60,863 bases of DNA from Bacillota bacterium (GTDB lineage Bacteria; Bacillota; Clostridia; Christensenellales; CAG-138): the NCBI GenBank assembly GCA_023400985.1, contig JAEXEN010000017.1:1-60863 (forward strand), given 5' to 3'. Made by a program: the position numbers and the translations under genes. The notes under the pieces are model-generated. The model was not told the origin of the DNA and ran no database searches. It was given only the letters and a program-made list of their open reading frames with translations. Shown here in pieces: positions 43,527 to 51,858 of the stretch (its first letter is position 1; each line of letters starts with the position of its first letter).

Positions 43527-45269
43527 ATGCACGAGGCTGTGCTTAGGATCAAGAGCCAACTCATCCCCTATCTCAAACGCCGCGCGTTCCCCTTTGAGCT
43601 TGCGGAGCTTGTGCTGTCGGTACTTTTAGGTTCGTCGGCCTATGGTGCGAGCGGGCTTTCACCGCTTGGCACCGCCTGCGTCGCGGCGGTATTTTTATGC
43701 GGCGCGAACCCGTATTACGCGCTCACGGGTGCGGTAATGGGCGCGCTTTTCGGCGGCAACTACGCCTCCGCGGCCGCATGCGCGCTTTTTGCGGCCGCAT
43801 GTATCGGGCTTGGGGCGTGGCGCGGGGGCCTTAAGAATCGCGAAAAGATCGCGCTTCTTTTTGCGGCGCAGCTCGTGCTTCTGCCCGTGTTTTATATGCG
43901 TTCGCTTGAGAGCGCCATGATAGGGTTAAGTAACGCCGTACTCGCGGTGCTCGCGGCCGCGGCGCTCAAAAACGCGCGCGTTGCGTGCGAGGCGGCGCTG
44001 AAAAAGCGGATGCTGACAAACGTTGAGCAGGCTTCGCTTGTGGCGCTCGGGGCGTTTATCGTGTTTTCAGCACGCGACTTCGCGGCGCTCGAAGTCGGCA
44101 TCGGCGCGGTTATTGCCACGCTTTTCTCACTTGCCGCGGCGGGTGTGAAAGGGCCCGTGGCGGTCGCGGCATCGGTGGTGTTCGGATTAAGCTGCATGCT
44201 TGCGGGCGGTGCGAGCATGCTGTTCATGGGCACGCTTGCGGCCTGTACGCTTTGCGCTTCCTTTTTCAGGCACGCGGGGCGGTGGGGGCTCGCGGCGGGC
44301 TTTTTTGTGCCCGCGGCGCTTTTTTCGTATTTCGTGGGGGGCATCAATTCGCTTTCCGTATGGGAGGCGGGGCTCGGCTGCGGCATTTTTGCGATCCTGC
44401 CGCAAAAGGCGTTCCGCGTTATGGCCTCCGCGGCGCTGCCCGCCTCGGATGAGCGCTTTAAGCGCGCGCTTATCACCACGCGGGCGCGGCTGGACGACCT
44501 AAGTAACGTTGTCGCCCGCCTCGCGACGCTTTTTGACCCTGACGACGAGGCACAGGGCTTTCTTTATAGGCAGATGAACGGCGTATGCGGAGCGCTTCAG
44601 TCGCTTGCGGAGAGCTCTTACCCCGAAAAGCGGCCGTATAAGCGCTACGAGATACGCGTCGGCGCGGCGGCCTGCCCCAAGACGGGCAATGTGGAGACTG
44701 GAGACAGCATGGGCATGCGCGAGGCGGGCGGAAGCCTTCTTATGATGCTTAGCGACGGCATGGGCACGGGCGAAGCGGCGCATAAGGAGAGCGCGGCGGC
44801 GGTGGCCCTTCTGGGCGACCTTCTGAGCGTGGGCTTTGAGCTTGAAAACGCGCTCGAATGCGTGAACATGCTCTTGCTCCTGCGCCAAAAAAACGATATG
44901 TACGCCACGCTCGATGCGGCGTGCATCGACCTTAAAACGGGTTCGACGCAGTTTGTAAAATTCGGCGCGCCGCCAAGCTATATATTGCGCGACGGGAAAG
45001 TGATCACCGTATACGCGGAGGCGATGCCTATGGGCATTATGAAGGAGGCGCATGCGGCCGTACAAAGCGCCGCGCTCAAGCACGGCGACGCGCTTATTCT
45101 GATGACCGACGGCGCGTTTGATGCGCTCGGCACGGATCTTTTTGCGTCGCTTCTCGAGCATGTGTACGCGGCCAACACCGCCGACGACGCGGCGAACGCG
45201 CTCTTGAAATGCGCGCGCGAGAAAAGCGGCGCGGACGATATGACGATACTTGTGGCACGCATTGTTTAG
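43527..45269 (+). CDS. spoIIE: Stage II sporulation protein E (PP2C phosphatase), short form
   Basis: 580 residues. The first about 300 are hydrophobic with about ten membrane helices. The C-terminal PP2C-type phosphatase has GDSMGMREAGG, SDGMGTG (409-415), MTDGAFDAL and the late Asp pair in GADDMTILV. SpoIIE dephosphorylates SpoIIAA to activate sigma-F in the forespore and also binds FtsZ. The B. subtilis protein is 827 residues; here the central domain between membrane and phosphatase parts is only about 60 residues. AGGTGA precedes the ATG. Confidence 0.92.
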   Translation: MHEAVLRIKSQLIPYLKRRAFPFELAELVLSVLLGSSAYGASGLSPLGTACVAAVFLCGANPYYALTGAVMGALFGGNYASAAACALFAAACIGLGAWRGGLKNREKIALLFAAQLVLLPVFYMRSLESAMIGLSNAVLAVLAAAALKNARVACEAALKKRMLTNVEQASLVALGAFIVFSARDFAALEVGIGAVIATLFSLAAAGVKGPVAVAASVVFGLSCMLAGGASMLFMGTLAACTLCASFFRHAGRWGLAAGFFVPAALFSYFVGGINSLSVWEAGLGCGIFAILPQKAFRVMASAALPASDERFKRALITTRARLDDLSNVVARLATLFDPDDEAQGFLYRQMNGVCGALQSLAESSYPEKRPYKRYEIRVGAAACPKTGNVETGDSMGMREAGGSLLMMLSDGMGTGEAAHKESAAAVALLGDLLSVGFELENALECVNMLLLLRQKNDMYATLDAACIDLKTGSTQFVKFGAPPSYILRDGKVITVYAEAMPMGIMKEAHAAVQSAALKHGDALILMTDGAFDALGTDLFASLLEHVYAANTADDAANALLKCAREKSGADDMTILVARIV

Positions 45270-45274
45270 CGCTC

Positions 45275-45680
45275 CGCTTTCGCACAAGTGACTGTGTCAC
45301 TTGTGCGAGGGGCGCTGCGGCGGGTTTTCCACGGTTTGCCTGAAATGCTGCGCATTTCCGGGCGGCAAACCGTGATAGGAACGAAAACCTACGGTTTTTA
45401 TCCGTTTTGACGCGCGAGGCCGCAGGCCTCGGCCCACGCAAGGCCATAGGCCTTGGCCCGTGAGGGCTCCGGCTCTGCCGGACGTAAGGGCTCCGGCAGA
45501 GCCGGACGCGCATGTCGTCAAAGCCGGAACAAATTAAGGGGGCGAAGCCGAAGCGCCGCCTGTGGCGGATGAAGCGAGGCGGAAGCCTAGTGAGCAAGGG
45601 AGTATTGCGACCTAAGGAGCAAGACGACCATTGCGAACTGCGAACGCGGCCCCTTAATAATCCCGGGGAGTGCCAAGGCA
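45275..45680 (+). repeat. Nested-palindrome repeat, copy F
   Basis: Starts with CACAAGTGACTGTGTCACTT (a palindrome near 45284-45306). An arm CACGGTTTGCC...GGCAAACCGTG (45330-45374) follows, then GAACGAAAACCTACGGTTTT, arms GAGGCCGCAGGCCTC and AAGGCCATAGGCCTT, paired CCGGC arms, TCAAAGCCGGAA, and the GCCGCCTGTGGCGG module with the GATGAAGCGAGGCGGAAGCC tail, closed by CCCCTTAATAATCCC. Confidence 0.9.
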
Positions 45681-45842
45681 GGATAACGAGGCTGGACCCG
45701 TTGATAATCCCCGGAGGTTTTGCTGCCGTTGTATATACCCTGCTCCGGTGGACGCTTTATCTTATCGGAGGAGGCTTTATTACGCATGCGGCAACAAGAA
45801 ATTTGTTTGTTGAAATTTAGTCACTTTGTCACAATTGGGTCC

Positions 45843-45871
45843 TTCAAAGCGCAGGAGCCGGATGATATAAT
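45843..45871 (+). promoter_or_regulatory. Promoter of the LOG gene
   Basis: TTCAAA (45843-45848) and TATAAT (45866-45871) are 17 bp apart, about 30 bases before the ATG at 45901. The sequence from 45681 to 45842 holds no supported gene. Confidence 0.6.
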
Positions 45872-45900
45872 ACTAGTATCAAGCGGAAGGGTTCTCGTAC

Positions 45901-46482
45901 ATGAAGAATATCTGCGTGTTCGGCGCGTCGAGTAGTCGTATCGATCAAAAATATATCGACTGCGCTGCGGAGCTTGGCCGTCTCTTAGCCGAAAATGGCT
46001 TCGGCCTTGTGTTTGGCGGCGGACGCGTGGGGCTGATGGGCGCGGTGGCGCAAAGCGTGCATGCGCTTAAAGGGCACATAACCGGCGTGATCCCCGAAAA
46101 GCTCAACCGACCCGGCATTGCTTACGAGAGCTGCGACGAGCTGATCGTCACCGCCACCATGCACGAGCGAAAGGCGGCCATGGAGCAACTAAGCGGCGGC
46201 TTTGTTGTGTTGCCCGGCGGCTACGGCACGCTCGAGGAGCTTCTCGAGGTGCTCACGCTCATACAGCTTGGGTATTTGAGCGCGCCGGTGGTGATCCTCA
46301 ATTTGGGCGGCTATTACGACGCATTGATCGAACAGCTTAGGGTTTGCGTGGACGCGCAATTCACCCATCCCGCCTATCTCGGGGTATTTTATAGCGCTGC
46401 AACCGCCGATGAGGCGGTCAAAAAACTCTTAAGCTATAAGCCCCCCGACCTTCCCGATAAAATGGAGGACGCGTTAAAGTAA
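45901..46482 (+). CDS. LOG family protein (cytokinin riboside 5'-monophosphate phosphoribohydrolase type)
   Basis: 193 residues with the Rossmann-like LOG pattern FGGGRVGLMGAVAQ and the hallmark PGGYGTLEELLEVLT. LOG proteins remove ribose 5-phosphate from nucleoside monophosphates; in most bacteria the true substrate is not settled. It is two bases from the next ORF and is probably co-transcribed with it. Confidence 0.92.
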   Translation: MKNICVFGASSSRIDQKYIDCAAELGRLLAENGFGLVFGGGRVGLMGAVAQSVHALKGHITGVIPEKLNRPGIAYESCDELIVTATMHERKAAMEQLSGGFVVLPGGYGTLEELLEVLTLIQLGYLSAPVVILNLGGYYDALIEQLRVCVDAQFTHPAYLGVFYSAATADEAVKKLLSYKPPDLPDKMEDALK

Positions 46483-46484
46483 AG

Positions 46485-46886
46485 ATGAATGAAAAGATAG
46501 AACGAAGCATTATGGTTTGCGTAACGGGGCAAAAAAGCTGCGACAGGCTCATCAACCGAGGCATCGAGCGCGGCGCGGGCATCATTCCCATCCATGTCGT
46601 ACATTGCGTCGAGACCGGGCGCAATTTTTTAGGCTCTCCCTATGAGGCGGACGCCATCGAGTACCTGTTTACCGCGGCGCAGGTGGCGGGCGCAGAATTG
46701 AACCTCCTCCGTGCGGACGATGTGGACGACGCCCTCGTAGACTACGCCAAGGAAAACGGCGTGACCCTCATCGTGATGGGCGCGGCCTCTGAGCGCAAGC
46801 GCAACACGAGCGACGATATCACGGTCCGGCTCCAAAGAAGGCTCCCCGACGTGGAATTTGACATCTTAGACGGCCCGCAGAACTGA
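46485..46886 (+). CDS. UspA-like nucleotide-binding domain protein
   Basis: 133 residues with the alternating fold of the universal stress/adenine-nucleotide alpha-hydrolase family: RSIMVCVTGQKSCDRLINRG at the start, IIPIHVVHCVETGRNFLG in the middle and NGVTLIVMGAASERK near the end. It resembles the Usp domain of KdpD sensors, but no kinase part is present. Function unknown. Confidence 0.7.
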   Translation: MNEKIERSIMVCVTGQKSCDRLINRGIERGAGIIPIHVVHCVETGRNFLGSPYEADAIEYLFTAAQVAGAELNLLRADDVDDALVDYAKENGVTLIVMGAASERKRNTSDDITVRLQRRLPDVEFDILDGPQN

Positions 46887-47213
46887 ACCTTTCCGACAGA
46901 AAACGGACTTTTCTTTTTCTCTTATTCAAAGCGGCGGCTGAATGCTTTTAAAAGCGGACAGGCGCTGTTTTATTTGAATTTCAGGAAGAAAAGGCCACTG
47001 ATTTTGAGCGGTCCGTAAATCCGAAAAGTCGCCAATGATAAAATCACAACACTTTTTGTGAACTTTCATCACTTTTTACCCTGCCAAACCGTCATTATGT
47101 TTAGAAGAATAAATTTGGCTAAACATTCGTGAAAAGAGAGGATGCTTTGCCAGTAAAATACGCGAGTTCAATTTGTCGTAGAACTTTACCAGACAACTTG
47201 AAAGGAGCCTTTT
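46887..47213. other. AT-rich intergenic stretch
   Basis: About 330 bases clearly poorer in GC than the flanking genes. There are no repeat units of the dispersed family and no convincing ORF. It leads into the small secreted protein gene, whose AAAGGAG site is at about 47202-47208. Together with that gene it looks like acquired DNA. Confidence 0.5.
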
Positions 47214-47543
47214 ATGAAAAAAATCGCTTGCCTCATTTTGACGGTTGCAATTTGCTTTAGCTTGTTTGTAGCCCCGGCTGCCGCACAGGCTGACAGCTCC
47301 TATAAGGTCACTCCTTATGCTGTAGTGCATTGCGAGCAGGGAGACAAATTAGGCGTACTTATTTACAACACAACAACGACTGCAATTGGTACGGAAACAA
47401 GAAGCTGCATACATGGGGGGGTTGGCGTAATTGACTGGCGCACCAAATATCATGTTGTAACAACCGTACATTGCACCCTCTGCGCTTACGAAAACGTCGC
47501 TGAAGACTACTCTTATTGGGGATCTTGGATTTGCGGCAAATAA
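47214..47543 (+). CDS. Small secreted cysteine-containing protein, unknown
   Basis: 109 residues with a clear signal peptide (MKKIACLILTVAICFSLFVA...AAA, cleavage near residue 24-26). The mature part of about 83 residues has five Cys (VVHCEQ, RSCIHG, VHCTLC, WICGK), including a CxxC. No known family was recognised. Base composition is poorer in GC than its neighbours. It stands between a stress protein and an M28 lipoprotein peptidase on the same strand. Possible roles include a secreted bacteriocin-like or metal-binding protein, but nothing in the sequence decides. Confidence 0.7.
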   Translation: MKKIACLILTVAICFSLFVAPAAAQADSSYKVTPYAVVHCEQGDKLGVLIYNTTTTAIGTETRSCIHGGVGVIDWRTKYHVVTTVHCTLCAYENVAEDYSYWGSWICGK

Positions 47544-47634
47544 ATTAGTCATAAACCCACGATGCGGTTCAGGGGGCCATGGCAATGCCCCCTGAACGCC
47601 TTTATAACTCTGAATTTATATGAGGTTTGCAAAA

Positions 47635-49566
47635 ATGAAGAAGCTGTCATTTTACGGCATCTGCATCGCGCTGGCACTTGCTCTTTGCTCGTGCGCCGCT
47701 ACGGGCGGCGGCGTTGCCGCGGATTTAGAGGTTTTAACATCGGACGAGCTTTCCGGTAGGCTTTGCGTTGCCGAGGGCGCAGAAAAAACCGCCGCGCTTC
47801 TCGCCAAACGGCTTGAGGCGGCAAAAATGGAGCCGTATGCCGACGATTATTTGGTACCCTTCACTCGCACCCTGCCCGTTCCGAGCGGGGCGCGGCTTGT
47901 TATTTCCGCCGAGCAAGGGGAAATCGTACTCAACGAGGGTATAGACTACACGTATTTTCTCATGCCCTCGGTTACCATCAAGGGCGCCATACAGCAGGCG
48001 ACGGGCAGCGGCAAGGAAAAAAGCTTTTCCGTTCAAACAGAAGGCGGCGTAGCGCTTACTTTAAAGCAATCCGATTTTCGCAGCGGAAACGGCCCCGTGT
48101 TTACGGGCACTTCGCCGCTGGAGAACGTAACGCTCGGCCTTAGCGAGGCGGCCATGAACACCGTTGAGCAAAACGTAGGGCAGCCGATCGAATTTTCGTA
48201 TGCCGCCACGGAGCAGGCGGTTACCTTGCAAAACGTAATGGGCGTGCTGCCGGGGAAGGATAGAACGCGCGCCGTGGTGCTGGGCGCGCATTTTGACCAT
48301 ATGGGAACCGTAGGGTCAACGGTTTACCGCGGCGCGGTGGATAACGCTTCCGGCGTGGCCGCCGTTTTAAGCGTAATCAGCGGCCTACGCGGCGCACAGC
48401 CGGAGGTGGACGTTGTGTTTGCGTTTTGGAGTGCCGAGGAAGTCGGCTGCCTTGGCAGTGCCGCCGCCGCGGAGGAACTGAAAAACCGCTACGGCGAGCT
48501 TTGCTATATCAACCTTGACTGCGTTGGTTTAAAAAATGGCGGACCTGTGCTTGTTACCACGCTGAACGCCTCCGGCCCGCTGGCGAACACGCTTGCAGGC
48601 CTGTTTGCGGATAGCGGCTATGCAAACGCCATCGCATCACAGGAAAGTATGGAGAGCGACCATCAGAACTTTGCTTTTTGCGGCTCCGTAAACCTTGGAC
48701 AAAGCATGGATGCCCTGATAAGCACAATCCACCGCCCGTCGGACACCATAGATGGCTTGGACGTTGATGAAGTTACAAAGCTTTCCGCAGCGCTGACGGA
48801 GGTTTTAAAAAGCGCCGCCGCCGAGCTTATGGAAACCGCGCGCGAAAGGACCGCCGCGGTAAAAACCACGGACATCGTTTGGCCAGAAGGAAACTTTGAA
48901 CAAATGACTTATGGAGAACAGTACAAATACATGGCGGCCGTTAAAGCGCAGCTGGCTTACGACGAATACGTTATTCTTCCCTTTAACAGCGGAGCCACAA
49001 GTATAGCCGGAAAAGATGGTGAATATTTTGCTTCGCTTGCCGAAGCGCAAAAGCTGTATCCCTTGGTTTCCGTACCGGAGCGGCTGGGGGATTATGCGTT
49101 AAAGCAAATCCATATTCTGGAAAATACCACCCCAGCCACGGCGGGCACGGAGCAGGAACCCTATCAGGTCATAAAAAGGGATTTCTCCGTGGAGAACATA
49201 GCTGGTATTGAGCTTTGTTACGAGCAAAACGGAAGGGCGGTCGTTTATAGTGAAACCTACTCTCCTCTGAGTGTCGATGTTGAAGCGTATGCCGTTTCCT
49301 ACGGGTGGGCGCAGCCCGCGCCGGGCGGAGAAGACGCGTGGGTCATGTATGACGAGGAAGGCGGGTTGCTTGGGCCATACGCCATGAAGCTTTCGGACAA
49401 AACGATTGCCGAAATTCAGAACTGCCCGCTGTATTTAAACGACGACGGCACCTATGCCCCCCTTCTTTCAGATTCACCCGACTTCACGGTTCAAACCCTG
49501 CTCGCGGCGGTTGACTTGGTTAAGCAGTCGCAACCTCTTATTTCTATCATCGGGTTTGAAAAATAG
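47635..49566 (+). CDS. M28 family zinc aminopeptidase, lipoprotein, with C-terminal extension
   Basis: 644 residues from the ATG at 47635 (GAGG lies before it; an ATG at 47620 overlaps that site). A lipobox (LALCSC) predicts lipid anchoring. The M28 domain has metal ligands in LGAHFDHMG (about residue 219), GAVDNASG, WSAEEVGCLG, INLDCVGL and TIHRPSD. After about residue 395 a further 250 residues form an unrecognised domain. It cleaves N-terminal residues from peptides outside the membrane. Tail to tail with the second NAD synthetase. Confidence 0.88.
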   Translation: MKKLSFYGICIALALALCSCAATGGGVAADLEVLTSDELSGRLCVAEGAEKTAALLAKRLEAAKMEPYADDYLVPFTRTLPVPSGARLVISAEQGEIVLNEGIDYTYFLMPSVTIKGAIQQATGSGKEKSFSVQTEGGVALTLKQSDFRSGNGPVFTGTSPLENVTLGLSEAAMNTVEQNVGQPIEFSYAATEQAVTLQNVMGVLPGKDRTRAVVLGAHFDHMGTVGSTVYRGAVDNASGVAAVLSVISGLRGAQPEVDVVFAFWSAEEVGCLGSAAAAEELKNRYGELCYINLDCVGLKNGGPVLVTTLNASGPLANTLAGLFADSGYANAIASQESMESDHQNFAFCGSVNLGQSMDALISTIHRPSDTIDGLDVDEVTKLSAALTEVLKSAAAELMETARERTAAVKTTDIVWPEGNFEQMTYGEQYKYMAAVKAQLAYDEYVILPFNSGATSIAGKDGEYFASLAEAQKLYPLVSVPERLGDYALKQIHILENTTPATAGTEQEPYQVIKRDFSVENIAGIELCYEQNGRAVVYSETYSPLSVDVEAYAVSYGWAQPAPGGEDAWVMYDEEGGLLGPYAMKLSDKTIAEIQNCPLYLNDDGTYAPLLSDSPDFTVQTLLAAVDLVKQSQPLISIIGFEK

Positions 49567-49594
49567 AGTGCCATTGAACGGGCTTGCTGCGGCG

Positions 49595-51535
49595 CTATTC
49601 CTCTTTCGCCGCCGCAAGCTCTTGTAGCCAAAGCTCGCGCGAGGCATCGGAGGGCATGCGCCAGTCGCCGCGCGGGGAGAGGCACACGGAGCCGACTTTT
49701 ACGCCGTCGGGCAGGCAGGAGCGCTTGAACTGCGAGGCGAAAAACCGCTTATAGAAAAGCGTGAGCCAATTTTTGATTTCTGCTTTCGTATAGGCGCCCT
49801 TGAACGCGAGGGCGGCGAGGAAAAGTATCTTTTTGGGTGGGAACCCGTTTCGCACCATGTTGTACAGGAAAAAATCGTGGAGCTCGTAGGGGCCTATCTT
49901 GTCCTCCGTTTTTTGCGTTATGTTGCCCGAGCTGTCCGCGGGTAAAAGCTCGGGGCTCACGGGCGTGTCGAGCACGTCGAAGAGCGCGGCTGCCAGCTTC
50001 TTGTTTTCCGTCGTATCCGCATACCAACGCACCAAGTGCCGCACGAGCGTTTTCGGCACGCCCGCGTTGACGGCGTAATGGCTCATGTGGTCGCCGTTAT
50101 AGGTGCACCAGCCTAAAGCGAGCTCGCTCATATCGCCCGTACCGACGACGAGGCCGCCACACTGGTTGGCAACATCCATGAGTATCTGCGTGCGCTCGCG
50201 CGCCTGCGTGTTTTCGTAGGTGATGTCGTGTATATCCGGGTCGTGGCCGATATCCTCAAAATGCTGCATGCAGGCCTTTTCAATAGAGATTTCCCGCATG
50301 GAAGCATGAAGCTCCCGCATGAGCGTGAGTGCGTTTTCCTTGGTGCGCGCGGTGGTGCCGGGGCCCGGCATGGTGAGGGCGACAAGGTTTTCGGGGTTTA
50401 AACCGAGGCGTTTCACAGCGTCCGCCGCCACAAGGAGAGCAAGCGTAGAATCTAACCCGCCCGAAACGCCGATGACCGCCTTACGGATGCCGGTCTTTCG
50501 CATGCGCTCATAAAGCCCGGTGGACTGCAGGCGGAAGATCTCAGCGCAGCGCGCGCTTTTCTCCTGTTCCGCCTGCGGCACGAACGGATAGGGATTTACG
50601 GCGACGTGCGGTATTGCCTCTATCTCATCCTCGCCTGCAAAGGGGATCACGCGGTAATCCTCCGGTGCCGCCTCGTCCGAGAAGCTTAAAAATTTGCGCC
50701 TGTCGGCGCAAAGCCTGTCCACGTCCGCGTCCGCATACATGTATGAGGAATCCTCCGGGAAGATGCTTTCGTTTATCACGCTGCCGTTTTCGGCAATCAC
50801 CGAGTGCCCGCTGAACACGAGGTCGGTCGTGGATTCCCACTGTCCCGCGGAGCTGTAGATATAGGCCGCAAAGCATTTGGCGGACTGCATGCGTATCATA
50901 TCCCGCCTGAAATCGGCCTTGGTGACGGCCTCGTCGCTTGCCGAGAGGTTCAATAAAATGTTTGCGCCGCAAAGCGCGTGATACGAACTCGGGGGCACGG
51001 GCATCCAAAGATCCTCGCAGATCTCCACGCCCACGCAGAACGCAGAGGATTCGCTTTGAAACAGGAGCCTTTCGGAAAAGGGCACGGTTTCCGAACATAA
51101 GCTTACCGTGTCGCCCCGGCGCACGGAAGCCGGCGAGAACCAGCGCTTTTCGTAAAACTCGTTGTAATTGGGCAAAAAGCTCTTGGGCACGACGCCTAGG
51201 AACTTTCCCTTATAAAATACCGCCGCGCAGTTGAAAAGCGCGCCGTTTGCACGGACGGGCAGGCCGACGGCGGCAAGCACGGGGCAAAGCTTCGTGCTTG
51301 CGAGAATTTTACAAAGTGCGTTTTCCGCCGCGTCTAGGAGCGCGCCTTGGTGAAAAAGATCGCCGCAGGTGTAGCCCGTAACGCAAAGCTCGGGAAATGC
51401 CATCACGGAAACGCCCTCGTCCGCGCCGCGTAAAAGAAGCTTTATGATCTCCTCCGCGTTGAAGTTTGGGTCCCCTACCTTGATCTGCGGCACGGCCGCC
51501 GCGCAGCGCACGTAACCGTAATCCATGAGCTTCAT
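49595..51535 (-). CDS. nadE: Glutamine-dependent NAD synthetase
   Basis: 646 residues from the ATG at 51535, preceded by GGAGG; the frame is open another 71 codons upstream through a palindromic region but without similarity. The nitrilase domain has the full Glu-Lys-Cys triad (FPELCVTG, VPKSFLPNYNEFYEKRWF, GVEICEDLW), and the synthetase domain has GVSGGLDSTLALL and GTGDMSELALGW. It makes NAD from deamido-NAD with glutamine or ammonia. It is the complete paralogue of the gene at 41558-43336. Confidence 0.95.
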   Translation of the reverse strand: MKLMDYGYVRCAAAVPQIKVGDPNFNAEEIIKLLLRGADEGVSVMAFPELCVTGYTCGDLFHQGALLDAAENALCKILASTKLCPVLAAVGLPVRANGALFNCAAVFYKGKFLGVVPKSFLPNYNEFYEKRWFSPASVRRGDTVSLCSETVPFSERLLFQSESSAFCVGVEICEDLWMPVPPSSYHALCGANILLNLSASDEAVTKADFRRDMIRMQSAKCFAAYIYSSAGQWESTTDLVFSGHSVIAENGSVINESIFPEDSSYMYADADVDRLCADRRKFLSFSDEAAPEDYRVIPFAGEDEIEAIPHVAVNPYPFVPQAEQEKSARCAEIFRLQSTGLYERMRKTGIRKAVIGVSGGLDSTLALLVAADAVKRLGLNPENLVALTMPGPGTTARTKENALTLMRELHASMREISIEKACMQHFEDIGHDPDIHDITYENTQARERTQILMDVANQCGGLVVGTGDMSELALGWCTYNGDHMSHYAVNAGVPKTLVRHLVRWYADTTENKKLAAALFDVLDTPVSPELLPADSSGNITQKTEDKIGPYELHDFFLYNMVRNGFPPKKILFLAALAFKGAYTKAEIKNWLTLFYKRFFASQFKRSCLPDGVKVGSVCLSPRGDWRMPSDASRELWLQELAAAKEE

Positions 51536-51544
51536 GAACTGTAC

Positions 51545-51740
51545 CTCCGAAAAACCGGCTTTGATTGGCTTATTATACCATAGCCGCTTCCCGGCTATGG
51601 TATAATCGCGCATGTGCGTGTCCAGCGAAGCCGGAGCCCTTTGGGCCAAGGCCGGCGGCCTTGCGTGTTCGCCGCTGGCGAAAATCGCACGCGCATAAAA
51701 ATAAAGTGTATAATAGCCGCTTGCGGCTATTATACCATGA
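51545..51740. repeat. Nested palindrome between nadE and pepF
   Basis: TTATACCATAGCC/GGCTATGGTATAA lies near 51571-51605. TATAATAGCCGC/GCGGCTATTATA lies near 51709-51735. Between them GCGCATGTGCG.../...CGCACGCGC, CCAGCG/CGCTGG and AAGGCCGGCGGCCTT are nested. The AAGGCC arm and the GCCGGAGCCC piece resemble the dispersed repeat family (copy H). Extended -10-like TGGTATAAT lies inside the arms. Confidence 0.7.
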
Positions 51741-51792
51741 AGATGCATGAATATCCTTGCCGCCTTTTTGGGTTTTTTCTTTTTTCCTCAAT

Positions 51793-51802
51793 ATGGTATA
51801 AT
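51793..51802 (+). promoter_or_regulatory. Extended -10 promoter of pepF
   Basis: ATGGTATAAT has the TGn extension and a consensus TATAAT (51797-51802) but no good -35. The start codon is about 55 bases downstream. Related TGGTATAAT motifs occur in the upstream palindrome. Confidence 0.5.
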
Positions 51803-51858
51803 CAAAAAAAGGCCATACTTGAGACAATAAGGAAATTACGCCAAACGGAGGTAGCGCT

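Noticed and set aside
45720..45935. 71-codon ORF before the LOG gene
   Set aside because: It contains the predicted promoter of the LOG gene and overlaps its start; no similarity or ribosome site.
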